Assembly (NCBI RefSeq): GCF_037392515.1
Contig: NC_090288.1
Location: forward strand, 60,559,673 to 60,623,672
DNA: 64,000 nucleotides
Origin: Haliotis asinina
Taxonomy: Eukaryota > Mollusca > Gastropoda > Lepetellida > Haliotidae
Direction of reading: 5' to 3'
Part shown: one piece after another, positions 1-10,900 of the stretch
Numbering within the stretch: position 1 is the first letter of the stretch
Layout of the letters: the number at the start of each line of letters is the position of its first letter
Made by a program: the position numbers and the translations under genes
Notes under the pieces: generated by a model
The model's database searches: none
What the model was told of the DNA's origin: nothing
What the model saw: only the letters and a program-made list of their open reading frames with translations

Positions 1-1160
1 TACATCCTTTAAAACGAAGTGTGAAAATGTTGCTAAAATATTTTAATCAACATCATGATCACGTTCAACACTTATTGACGGTGACGTTAGACTGTCAAAG
101 AAGCTCACCGTAGTCGGGCTGATCCTTGTGCCATTTTCGCAAACTCATCTTCGGAAATCTCGGCGTCTGCGAACAAAGTAAACGCCTTCTGATAAAATAG
201 AGCAGTTTCAATGTCATGTTTACAATAAACGGAATAGCAGAAGTGTTATTAAGTACCTTCATATTCACGAACAAAAGAGACAGGTTTTGTACTGTCAGAA
301 AAAATATTCCGCCAGTCTTGACATTCTCGACTTACAGTTGGATGTTAATTCCGGCTTGAACTGATCGTGTAACACAAATGTGTGTGCTTGCTTGCGCGTG
401 CACGATAGGAAAGGATGCTTGTGCCGTTAAAACTGTATCGAAAATGGATGGCGTGTGCTATCACTATTATTATAAATGAAGTATATTATATAAATACAAA
501 ACATGTTTACGCAATAAACATAAACTGGTTCCCCATTCACCCACTGCTGTCTCACACCGACATAGACGAGTGAGTGAGTATGGTTTGACGCCGCTGTTAG
601 CATTACGGCGGGAAACACCAGAAATCCCCGCTTAGAGCAGCACGATCTAAAGTATGCATATTTTGTAAGCACTAAGTGCATGAGGGTGTTATTTCTGTAA
701 ATAAACGAAGACTATACAATAAAACCAACAGGAGTGTGGGTATTCCTGGCTACTTTCGTTTTACAAAGTTTCATACTAGACATCATATGCCCAACCTAAC
801 ACACCTGATGACCGCTGCATGGTTATATCACACATTTGACATCCTAGTTGTGCAGTGGTGTACAGTAAAATGAGATTCATGGGGCAAGTTCAGTAGAATT
901 TTATGAAAACATACCTCCTGCGCCATGTTGACGTTCCGCTCTTATGTCACACACCTGGTTGGCACTCTGCCAAGGGTTCCCAGAAGTCGCGGCGACCCCA
1001 GAAACGGAAAAGACTCGAGATCGATTCTGTTGATACATGCGGCACTGATCATGAACACGCTAAACCCAGGCGATAACGCTCTATAACAAGGAGTAATTAA
1101 AAAAACACTTATGGTGGATACTTGGTAGAATGGGTCATTTAGGAATGAACGAAAACAACA

Positions 1161-1206
1161 CGCACGCACAGACAGACACACAGACAGACAGACAGACACA
1201 CACACA
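1161..1206. repeat. CACG/CAGA/CA microsatellite
   Basis: Short run of CACGCACACAGACAGACACA-type units. Simple sequence with no coding signal. Confidence 0.85.
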
Positions 1207-1751
1207 TAAATCGCCAAGCGATTTTATAAAATGACCCTGATGTTGCTCATTAGGTAAGGTCAGTCCGCTGGTCCGAGTGCATAACCTTTTACTACTCACT
1301 AAGAGTCATAACAAAAAGCAGGTTCATCAATGTGCACTTTGGGCGTAAACATTTGTCAACACATAGTTTGGGAATAATATACAGATATATTGATGTACAC
1401 AACAGACAATGATCATGGTGATGTTCCTAAATTATCTGAACAGTTTCCAACTGCTCGATTTCAGCATATTTAAAAGAAATTAAGCTACGTGCGTAAGACG
1501 AAAATTGTTTTGCTTTTTTAAATCTCGGAAGTCAAATTTTAGCCTTGCATGTGCTATTAAACTGTACGCCTAAATCCATTCCCAGGGTAACGGTTTCGAG
1601 AGATTATGCATTTTAACAAGTACATCGGTTAACACTGGTCCAATAATCGCCACTAATAAAAAAATCGAATACGTCCTTCGGTGCAACTGTTCTTGTAAAC
1701 GCGTTTCGATTTTGCTGTTCAGACTTCCACCTATTTATCTGCTCTTCGACC

Positions 1752-2010
1752 TGTGAAGGTCCCGGGCTAGAATATGCCTTCAGTAACCCATGCTTGCCAT
1801 AAAATGGTGATTAAGCTTGTCGTAAGAGGCGACTGACGGGATCGGGTGGTCAGGCTTGCTGACTTGGTTGACACATGTCATTGGTTCTCAATTTTGCATG
1901 TTGTTGATCACTGGATTGTCTGGTCCAGACTCGATTATTTACAGACCACCGCCATATAGCTGGAATATTGCTGAGTGCGGCGTAAAACTAAACTCACTCA
2001 CTCCCTATCT
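1752..2010 (+). repeat. SINE-like interspersed repeat, family B (near full length)
   Basis: Runs from a CCCGGGCTAGAATATG-like head through AGAGGCGACTGACGGGATCG, TGGTTGACACATGTCA and CTGGTCCAGACTCGATTATT to a tail with GGAATATTGCTGAGTGCGGC followed by AAACTCACTCACTC. Related copies lie at about 18580, 20395, 38478 and 55545. The repeated head-to-tail structure shows an interspersed element of about 250 bp. The tail matches that of the tRNA-like family A, which suggests a shared LINE partner; that part is inference. Confidence 0.8.
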
Positions 2011-2777
2011 GTTCCTCTTTGCCGCATTAATAAAGACGGAGCCCAGTTTCAGATGTTGCTGTGACGTCATCATTGATTGTGTACATTCTGGGACCTTAGT
2101 TCGGCAGACTCAACACGTGTGGTTTTGCAAGTGGTGTTGAAACGTTTTTTCTCCAGGTTTTGAGAACGTACGTATTGTAGTATTTCCGACTGAAAGTTTT
2201 GATTGTAGCAGCGACGTTATAACCAAACATCCACTTTTTATGTGTACATGATGTATAATTATTAATTCCTGTAATATTTTGTCAGCGATGGTTCACATTT
2301 CGATCACTATCGCCTAAACATTATCATTGGTGTGTCAACATATCCCCCTCGACATCATCTAGCATTGCGCACAGTATCGAACACTGTGTTACAGACTGTC
2401 GTATGCATCATTTTAAGATAATACAAATGAAGTATTTGTAATGTGAACGTGGGTTATTAAGGATAACTTTGATTGAATCCAGAACTTGAAAGTTCTGTGA
2501 AATGATGATTCCGTCCACACACAAATGTGGTGCAGTGTTTTGTTTAGATCCAGTTTTCATTTGTTTGCAATCAAGTCACATCACAAGTGTTCAGTAATGC
2601 ATTTTCAGACGCTTAAAAAACATAGGTTGTTTTCTCAATGATAACTGTTACTAAAAATATGCCATCTTATATTATACCATATTATATTATTTTTGTGATA
2701 TATGAGGAAATATCACCTGGCACGTTATGGTATATGTAGTGCACATTTCTGGGCAGTTGTAATGTACAAGGGCATAG

Positions 2778-2850
2778 TGTGTGAAGCCTGTTTCTGGTGT
2801 CATCACTGGAGTATTGCTGAAAGCGCCGTAAAAGTGAAATCACTCGCTGA
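2778..2850 (+). repeat. SINE family A, 3' fragment
   Basis: Contains GTGTGAAGCCTGTTTCTGGT and then ATTGCTGAAAGCGCCGTAAA, the diagnostic 3' half of family A, with a decayed CACTCGCT tail. The tRNA-like head is missing. Confidence 0.65.
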
Positions 2851-2998
2851 TAATCAGTCTCTAATTGTTGGCAATATTGGTTTTTCAATTAGTCTTCTTT
2901 TTAACTAATTCTTACACTGAAATCCACTGGGCTGCTCACTATAAGCATAAATTCATGTGATTGTTCCATTCTCCAGCTGTAATGTCTACTGATTTTAG

Positions 2999-5243
2999 AT
3001 GGCGAAGAGTTTACGTAGCAAATGGAAGCGCAAGATGCGCAACATCAAGCGAGAGAAGTATGCAGTGAAGGAGACTGATCGTCTCAAACGGATCTCTAAC
3101 CTTGCCAAACAGCAGACTGATGAACTTAAAGAACTGTATGAAGGTTAGTAATACGTGGTTGGTATGTTGCAAATTTGGATTGATTTGTCCCTATTTGAGT
3201 CAAGGAACATCTGAAACATTTAACTGTATTTCATTAGGGTTATGCCAACCCCTTGACTTTGCTTAAATGTCACATGCATTGTAAAACACAACTATGCAGA
3301 TTCTGATACCTTTTGGTATGCACTTGCCAAAACAAATCACCCAAAATGCCAGTGCAACCTATAAAGTTGAAAAAAGAATGCAGTGGGAAAAACGCCCATG
3401 AAATCAGTGTTCAAACGATTCACCAATTTTCCCCCAGCATTTGGGGAAAAAGTGGTTTCAACAGCTATGCTGCGAATAGGTTTGCAGAGCTTGAAACAGT
3501 ATGCCTGCCTGGAGTATGAGGCCATAAGCAGTAGTCTAATCTTGTTTGTGTACACAAACAAGTAAATAATCTACTTGTTGCAAAAGAAACATGTTGATTG
3601 TGATAAGCAGACTCACTGTGTGTTAATTAGGTTTGATTAGTGTGTGTATGTGTGTGTGTGTGTGAGAGAGAGAGAGCGAGAGATAAATTCGCTATGCACT
3701 TAACTTTGTACATGCACTTGCGCAATGGAGTGGGAGTAATTCATATTGTACATACTTCTCAAAATAAAAATCACCATAACCCCTGTAGCCATAAGTTATG
3801 ATAAATCCATTGAGGTCAGTCTATAAGCTGGTGTCAATGCATATGGTTTTCTTTTGATTTATCAAAAACATCCAGCTAGAAAAATGCATTATCTCATCAC
3901 GTCTCTACTTGAGACTAATAAAACTCAGTATTTCCCTTGACATAATGTGATGCATTTTATTGTCACATGGGGTGGTGGGGTAGCCTAGTGGTTTGAACGA
4001 TCATTTGTATGTAAAGCTGAATGCCTGGGTGTGATTCCGACGTCAGTAAAGTGTGTAAATCCCATTTCTAGTGTCCCCTGTCATGGTATTGTGGGAATAT
4101 TGCTAAAAATGGCATGAGAACATACTCACTCATTGTCACACACTGCCATTGACACCACATTCTGTTCCCTCCCCACTCCTGAATTGTGTCATATTTCACA
4201 AACAATTAGCACACATGAATTATCTTCCCCTGTTGGTGTTAGACCATGTAACTAGAATGACAAGCATAGGATACCGGGAATGAAGTCTCCTCTAGAGGCC
4301 TAATCCAGAACACGTATTATGTACTGCATGCTGCAACAAGAAGGAAATAGAGAAAAATTAATTTAACATCTTTGTCTGCAAAGTATGGGAGCATGATGTT
4401 GCCGGCATGCTGGATAAAACACCAGACTAGTAGTGATCCACTGAGATTGAGGCGTTGGGATTTAGCCCACCTTTAATCAGATGTAAAAGCTTTGGAGTGA
4501 ACTTTGTATGCAGACTCTTTCAGCATTTTCACAGACCCCTAGTAGACAGTACACAACCCTGTGCACTTAAAAGAACCCACAAATTTGTTGATATATGTCC
4601 AGATAGTGGCCACATGAATATGTGCAAACACCTAGTTGCGGGTACAGCAACATGCAGTAAACTTGGACAAAGCACTGTGACTATGTGTCCTTGTCCATCC
4701 AGCCCTGAATGGGTACCTCGTTAGGATGAGAGAGCCTCAATAAACTTGGTGCGCCAAGTGGCAGCAAGAGTTATATGCCCCTGGGAGTTGATGCTGAAAC
4801 CCATTGATCAAGGGAAAAATTCTAGTTCTAGTTGCATGATTTATGCGCTATATAAATATCCAATAATAATAAGAAAAGATAATCAGTTCTATTTTTATTT
4901 CACAGTTAAAAAGGCTGGTGACATCATGAAAGGCAAGTCTAAATCTGATGGTATGTAGTTTTTATATGTATGATGTTAATGATTTTTTTTGTTGTTTGTT
5001 AAATATTCCCCAGTATTTCCTTTGATGCTGATGATTATTTCATATTTTGATGATAAATAAGACCTATAGTCCCTTGTTACAGGTGATGATGAAATGGATG
5101 TAGACAAACCACAGAGAAAGTTCAACCCAACAACTTTGAAGGATGAACATGGCAGCTACCCTGCCTGGATGAATCAGCGTGCTATCAAGCGGCTTAAAAA
5201 GAAACAGGTCAGCAAGAAAAAGAAGAAAGGAGTGAAGAAATAA
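2999..5243 (+). CDS. LLPH: LLP homolog (LLPH/LAPS18-like nucleolar protein), complete, 3 coding exons
   Basis: Coding exons 2999-3143, 4906-4950 and 5083-5243 join in frame with GT/AG introns to 116 codons plus TAA. The protein opens MAKSLRSKWKRKMRNIKREK, nearly the human LLPH opening. It keeps the family's C-terminal block (DEHGSYPAWMNQRAIKRLKK) and ends in a lysine-rich tail; human LLPH is 129 aa. The family consists of small, very basic nucleolar/chromosome-associated proteins; the founding member is Aplysia LAPS18, linked to long-term synaptic facilitation. The ATG directly follows TTTTAG, so the start codon opens an exon and a 5' non-coding exon is expected upstream. Intron 1 (3144-4905) holds a tRNA-type SINE and a second SINE-like repeat. 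Identity and exon joins are seen directly; cellular role is from family knowledge. Confidence 0.93.
3640..3682. repeat. TG/AG microsatellite
   Basis: TGTGTG followed by GAGAGA runs in LLPH intron 1. Confidence 0.85.
3966..4137 (+). repeat. tRNA-derived SINE, family A
   Basis: Head GGGGTAGCCTAGTGGTTTGA resembles a tRNA A box, and GTGTGATTCCGACG stands where the B box (GGTTCGATTCC in better copies) should be. The body has GTAAATCCCATTTCTAGTGT and a tail that ends in CATACTCACTCATT. Other copies in this window lie at about 19790, 26338 (reverse), 28944, 33075 and 34514. Confidence 0.8.
4396..4872 (+). repeat. SINE-like repeat with GCGCTATATAAATATCC tail
   Basis: About 475 bp in LLPH intron 1. 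It ends in GCGCTATATAAATATCCAAT followed by an AAT repeat, a 3' end I recognise from invertebrate interspersed repeats. No reverse transcriptase or other protein is encoded. Family and exact left boundary are uncertain; only one copy is in the window. Confidence 0.4.
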
Positions 5244-5274
5244 ACTTGATGTTGTGAACCATGTAAATATTGTA

Positions 5275-5280
5275 AATAAA
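5275..5280 (+). other. LLPH: Polyadenylation signal of LLPH
   Basis: Canonical AATAAA 32 bases after the TAA stop, consistent with a very short 3' UTR. Confidence 0.75.
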
Positions 5281-5889
5281 TGCTTGTGTACCTTCATTAC
5301 ACTGTGTCCATGTATATGTGTGAGTGATAAAGCACTTTCTTCTGTCAAGTTGATTGGTGGAAACTGTGGTCGATATGGTTTTACATGTAGTTGAAACATT
5401 GTTTTAGGGGTTGATTTAAGAAAAGTAATGAACTAGTATAGCTTCTTTGTGTTAGAGTGTGCTGAAGAAGCACTAGATTTTTAATCAAATCAAATTAAAT
5501 ACCCGCCACCCTGCAGTGATATTGATAGAAGCGGTACTAAGCCTCACTTAATCACCTCAAGTAAATCTGAATGAGTTTGTTATGTTACCTCTGGCTGGGC
5601 ATCAAATCATTGCAGTCTGTGGAAAATCCATGGGTGTTTGAGAAGGTCCCGATCAGGGTTACACCTTTGGTTGTTTACAGAGCTGTCAATAGTTTTCTAC
5701 CTATATCTGAAAAGCCTGTACATGACCAAATCTAGACCTGTCAATTGTGAGAATAGGGTTTTAAGGCTGTCATGGTGCAGTGAACTGCATCACTGCCCAA
5801 AAGCCTTGCTGCCACCCCATCCAAGTGTTAGCTCTTACCTGAAGCATGAATTGGTATCGAACCCTCCTGAAGGTTGGTACGATTGGGCA

Positions 5890-7460
5890 ATCCTCAGTCT
5901 TAGCAAACTTGGTCTCAGTACTTTTCGTTACACTCCATTACTGAGTCTAACAAAACCTAGTAGGAGGTTGCATCATGTAACCATAGAGTGACCTATTATA
6001 GTCCAGTCAAACGCGAGAAGGCTGAACGGATTTAACCAATCAGACAACAGTTACTGCTTAGGGTTTGGCGGGATATAAACAAGAGTCATCAGAAGATGAC
6101 ATATCCCCCCGGCCCCCACATATTTGAAAGGACAAATAATCTAAGAGTTACTCATTGCTTTTTTTAGACTGTTTGAATTGCTTCCATGGAATATGCCATA
6201 TATCTGTAACCAGCAAAGTCACAAATTTCATATATCTGCCAAGATCTGATGAAAGATGTGAAATGGTTTTCGAGTTGTGCTCTGGGAACAAAGCCCACCC
6301 TTCCATTTTGAGACTAAGTATGAAACGTTTCCATGGAAACCAAGAAAATGGTACTTCACAAAAACCTTTAAAAACCAAAAGGCGCCACTTTGGGGTCTGC
6401 CACACATATCCAGAAAATTTTACGGACAGATATTAAGAAGTTTTTGAGTTATGCTCTGGAAACAAAACACACCTCTCACTTTTCAGACTTATGTCTGAAA
6501 CATTTCCATGGAAACTGAGGAAATAATAAATCACAAAAATCCTGTAAATACCAAAAGGCACCACTATAGGTTCACATTGACATATCTACCAAGTTTTGCA
6601 GAAAAATATTGAACAGTTTTTGAGATCTGCTCCAGACACCAAACACACCTCTCACTTTTGAGACTATGTCTGAAACATTTCCATGGAAACCAAGAAGATA
6701 ATAAATCACAAAATCCTGTAAATACCAAAAGGCACCACTTCAGCTTCTGACTGATATATCTACCAAGTTTTGCAGAAAAATATTGAACGGTTTTTGAGTT
6801 CTGCTCTGGAAACGAAGCCCACCCCACCATAAGACTAACACCAAAATGTTCCATAGAAAAACACACAAAAAATATAAATGCCAAAAATCTGTAAACAGCA
6901 AAAGGCACAACCATAGGCTGAGATTACTATATCTATCAAGTTTGGTCTAAAAATATTCAATGGTTTCTGAGTTATGCTCCAGAAACAAAATGATTATGGA
7001 CGGACAGACAGACAAGGTGTCGACTATATCCTTGCTAGTCAGGGACCATAAAGGAAAATCCACACAAAACCCAGGTATTTGACCTGTAGTACATATGCTT
7101 AGGGCTTTCTGATGACATGTGTTTACCATTAGCTAATATATCCTGCAAGCTGACATCCTTGAATATTGACAAAAATGCTATTTACAGCAATTGTTTACTC
7201 ACTGTTGACAGTATTGTAGCGTGATCCATGTGCATCACCCAGTAGCGATCCTATTCGGAATCATTGGGCACAAACCTTTCCTAGGTAAAAGTTCAAAAAA
7301 TATGTGCGAATGTTTCATGATTTGGTAAGCTGTGTTCTGATTGGTCAGTCTAAAAGGATACCTGATGCAACCTTCTACTAGCTTTTGTTACACTCAGTAG
7401 TGGAGTAATGAAAAGTACTGAGACTAAGTTTACTTAGACTGGAACAATCCTGAGATGGAA
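5890..7460. mobile_element. Non-autonomous inverted-repeat element carrying a tandem array
   Basis: Arms of roughly 100-150 bp at about 5900-6055 and 7325-7460 are inverted copies. For example, the left arm has ACTTGGTCTCAGTACTTTTC and the right arm holds its diverged reverse complement, and both carry an ACCAATCAGA/TCTGATTGGT block. No transposase lies between them; the interior is mostly the ~172-bp tandem array. The arms have diverged, so this is an old copy. The exact ends and target-site duplication were not resolved. Confidence 0.55.
6231..6990. repeat. Tandem array of ~172-bp units, about 4.3 copies
   Basis: Units begin near 6231, 6405, 6582, 6753 and 6927. Each repeats versions of TATATCTACCAAGTTTTGCA, TTTTTGAGTTCTGCTCTGG, ACATTTCCATGGAAACC and CCAAAAGGCACCAC. 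The array ends at a GACGGACAGACAGACAAGG stretch. It lies inside the inverted-repeat element and encodes nothing convincing. Confidence 0.8.
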
Positions 7461-7602
7461 TTTGAGAACGAAAAGCCAGCAAGCACCAGTATAAACACCC
7501 AATCCCAAACCAGCATGAGTTGACAGGGCTTAGTCTTACCCTCAATCCCCATGTGGTTTCCAGAACAACACACAGACCGAATCTAGTGCAAAATACATCA
7601 CA

Positions 7603-7608
7603 TTTATT
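7603..7608 (-). other. ACTR8: Probable polyadenylation signal of ACTR8
   Basis: AATAAA on the minus strand about 310 bases beyond the ACTR8 stop codon, giving a plausible 3' UTR length. Confidence 0.5.
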
Positions 7609-7915
7609 TGTAAATGACATGAATCAATATGCAATGAATGAAAAATTTAACAACGTAGAGAAAAACAAACAAATATTCCCTGTTTTCTCTCAAGTCTGCT
7701 TGTTGCTGGTGCAGAAAATATGTTGGCTCATGTCACCAGTCGTTCATCCAATGTGTGGCTGCATACTTTCTGAGTAAGACACCTGACTGTCACTCATCAT
7801 AACCACTCCCACTGATGACAAACAATAACTGGAGAAGAGACCTTGGAACATGACTGTCCATTTTTTCATTGTCGACAAACGTACGTTCTTGGAACACTGA
7901 ACCAGCAGGTTGTGA

Positions 7916-10900
7916 TCACCAGATGAACGGAGCCCGTTCTCGAAGCAGTCTGCAGCTGTACTGCTGCCATTCCTTGGGACGAATCCACAGTTCCTGCGTT
8001 GTGTCCAGACATGCCATGACTGCCGCCCCCTTCCAGCATGTCACACGGGGGTCGTTGTCCTGGTAGCAAGTCACATGAAATGCATTTATCGAGCACTATT
8101 AAACTATCTATTTACATTCACTGCTGATGCTAAATATTAGAGGATTGGGTTTTTACACGAGACAAACTAGGTGCATGAATTCAAATCATACACTACCCCA
8201 TGATTTTTAGGCATATTTAATTATACAAACAATATATCATATTAATTCCCACATTTGTATTTTAGCTGGATCTATGTAGGATGCACTTAAGAACAGGTGA
8301 GATGCCTACCTTTGGTCTTGTGAGAACATCCATATTCTCCATCATGAGACGTTGATGGTTGGGCATCTGCAGCCACACACGGTGCTGAAGCCATGACTGT
8401 GCCCCTTCAAACAATGCCAGTCCTCCACCAACAACAACAATACAGCTGTACATCTTGCGCTTCAGATCCTCACTTCCTGTAAGGGAGCATATATTTTATC
8501 ACGGCATATTTCAGGCTGGGAATGTATCAGTGACAAATCATGGTGAGCCAGGAAACTACTGCTGACTGTGAACATGCACTTCTCAAAAGAAATGAAAGAA
8601 CACCTGATGCTTTCATAGGACAAAAGTTAATCTGATAAAATCTCTGAAGTGATACACACAAAGGGGAAGATTTACCGATTTCAATTGTATTACGAGAAAC
8701 ACAATGGACAGATGAAAGACAGGATAAAATCCAAGCATAAATTAGAAAGGATGCAACACCAGTCTCACCACATTGCTCTATGCAGTGAAGTATAGCCTCG
8801 TCAACCCCCATCAGCTGAGCCACAGGTTCAGTGTCCTCCTCCTCCTCCTCTTCCAAATCCTGGCGACGTCCAGCCTTTGTTTCGGTCAGTGCCAATGTCT
8901 CTGGAGCGTCGTTGGAGTCATCGTCCATCTGAGAGTGACTGAGCTGGGTGTCCTCCATTTGATTGCTCTCCGTCACATCACGAGACTCCTGGTTCTCCTT
9001 CTTTGAACCCATCTTGGCCTACAGGATGGTCTTGTAGTTCAGTACATCATATAAGTCATGTGATTGTGATGTCACTGATGATATCACAATGGTCTCAAGC
9101 AATTCATTGGTGGTATTACATGTCATCTAAGCTAAGCAATATCTTCCAATGAAGCCAATTTGGATGATAAATGAACGATTCTTATGCTGCAGGCTCTAAT
9201 ATTCCCACCATGATAGTAGCTGTTAGCAGTCCTTGCAAACTGAATCAACTCTCGTCAACAATGTCAGTCTTTCAAACTGTCAAGAATGGGAAACAAGAAC
9301 ATATTTATGCCATGTTGACATACTCTGCAGTTAACTAACACCTTCACATCAGCTGCCATGTTGACATACTCTGCAGTTAACTAACATCTTCACATCAGCT
9401 GCCATGTTGCTCATGTACTGGATGCCAAATTTGTTACAAGATTGTGGATTATGATAGATTTACCATTCCAGCAAAGCTCAAGCCCAGATCAAGGTACGAA
9501 ACTGCAGGTACAGACTGCTGTTTAGTTTCCACTTGGGATTCCAATACCACCTTTCACCCTTCACCTTGGAAAATGTTTAGGGCTTACCAGGTCACGCTGG
9601 GCTCGCTGTGTTTGTCGTAGGTAGCTCTCATCATGTGGGTCAACTGGGTCACCATCGAACCGGGTCTGAACCCGGACCAGCTGTTGCCCCTGCACAGCAA
9701 ACATGTCGGGGTAGAGCATTCCAAGTGGGGACAGGAGCAACTCGTCAGCCAGACGCAGATTGTACTTGATTATTGGCTTCTGGGGCTGCCGGATCTGTAG
9801 GAACTGGTTCACGATGCCAGATCTGTCCTGGAGAAAGCGACTGAGTGAGTGGGTGGGTCAGGGTGGAGACTGGTTCATAATACTGAATATGGGTGGGTCT
9901 GGGTGGAGACTGGTTAATAATTCTGAATATGGGTGGGTCTGGGTGGAAACTGGTTAATAATACTGAATATAACATGGAAGAACAGTGGAGTAAATAACTA
10001 AGAGAGTGTACAAGTGGGTGAGGTATTGTGAGAAAGTGAGGTATTGTGAGTGAGTGGGTGAGGTATTTTGAGTGAGTAGGTGAGGTATTGTGAGTAAGTG
10101 GGTGAGGTATAGTGAGTGAGTAGGTGAGGTATTGTGAGTAAGTGAGGTATTTTCAGTGACTGTTGCTTTTTAACCACTGATGCATGTAATCAACTGAGTG
10201 TTGGATTGACAAGCCAGTCATATACGCACCTATCCTGATAACCACTCTCTGAGTCATGAGGCAAGTCCAGGATGTTGTAACCACCAATTGCCAGGTAATG
10301 TAAATGAATAAATAGATCAATGTACTGTATTGGTGGAGGCTGTACTGCTATACCTGTAATACACTAAAACATTTTGAAAGTTGGTCTGCAGAACTCACCA
10401 CATCCATGTGACAGAACGATTCCTTCAGCTCCTGCATGAGGAGGATATCAGTCGGTAAGGACAGATCAATCTCCGGCAGAGGCACACCACTCTTCCGCAG
10501 CATCCAGCGAAAACACCGCGTCACATCTGAACCCCCATACTCCATTGTTAGTCTGAAGACAGATACATCGCTCCACATGAACAGGATATCGGTTGTGTGG
10601 GTTATGTGAAATGATATCTTGAGTTATCTCCCTTGGACCATGGGATACAACATACCCAGCATTTTGTTGAACCTTTCCACTGGAACATTGAATACTGACT
10701 ATAAATCAAGACATCCTTCAAGTGTGTGTACCTGCTAGGTTTGTGTGATATGCCATCTTCCACGCATGATATGCTGGTCTTCTGATCCCCAACATCAACA
10801 ACACACGCACACGGCACACCCGTCCCATACGTTGCACACACCGACTCCTGAAAACACAGTAACACTACACCATGGATCCACTGCTTTGATGAGGCAGTTA

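Larger units (their letters stand above)
1..2998. other. Left flank and LLPH upstream region, no gene recognised
   Basis: No open frame here resembles a known protein, and no exon series could be built on either strand. The stretch is AT-rich and contains a CA/CAGA microsatellite, one near-complete family-B SINE-like repeat and a short SINE tail fragment. A non-coding first exon of LLPH must lie somewhere upstream of 2998, because the LLPH start codon directly follows a splice-acceptor-like TTTTAG. I could not place that exon. Confidence 0.5.

Noticed and set aside
5638-5991. A 117-codon plus-strand frame in the LLPH-ACTR8 spacer
   Set aside because: No similarity to any family I know, and its right part lies in the arm of the inverted-repeat element.
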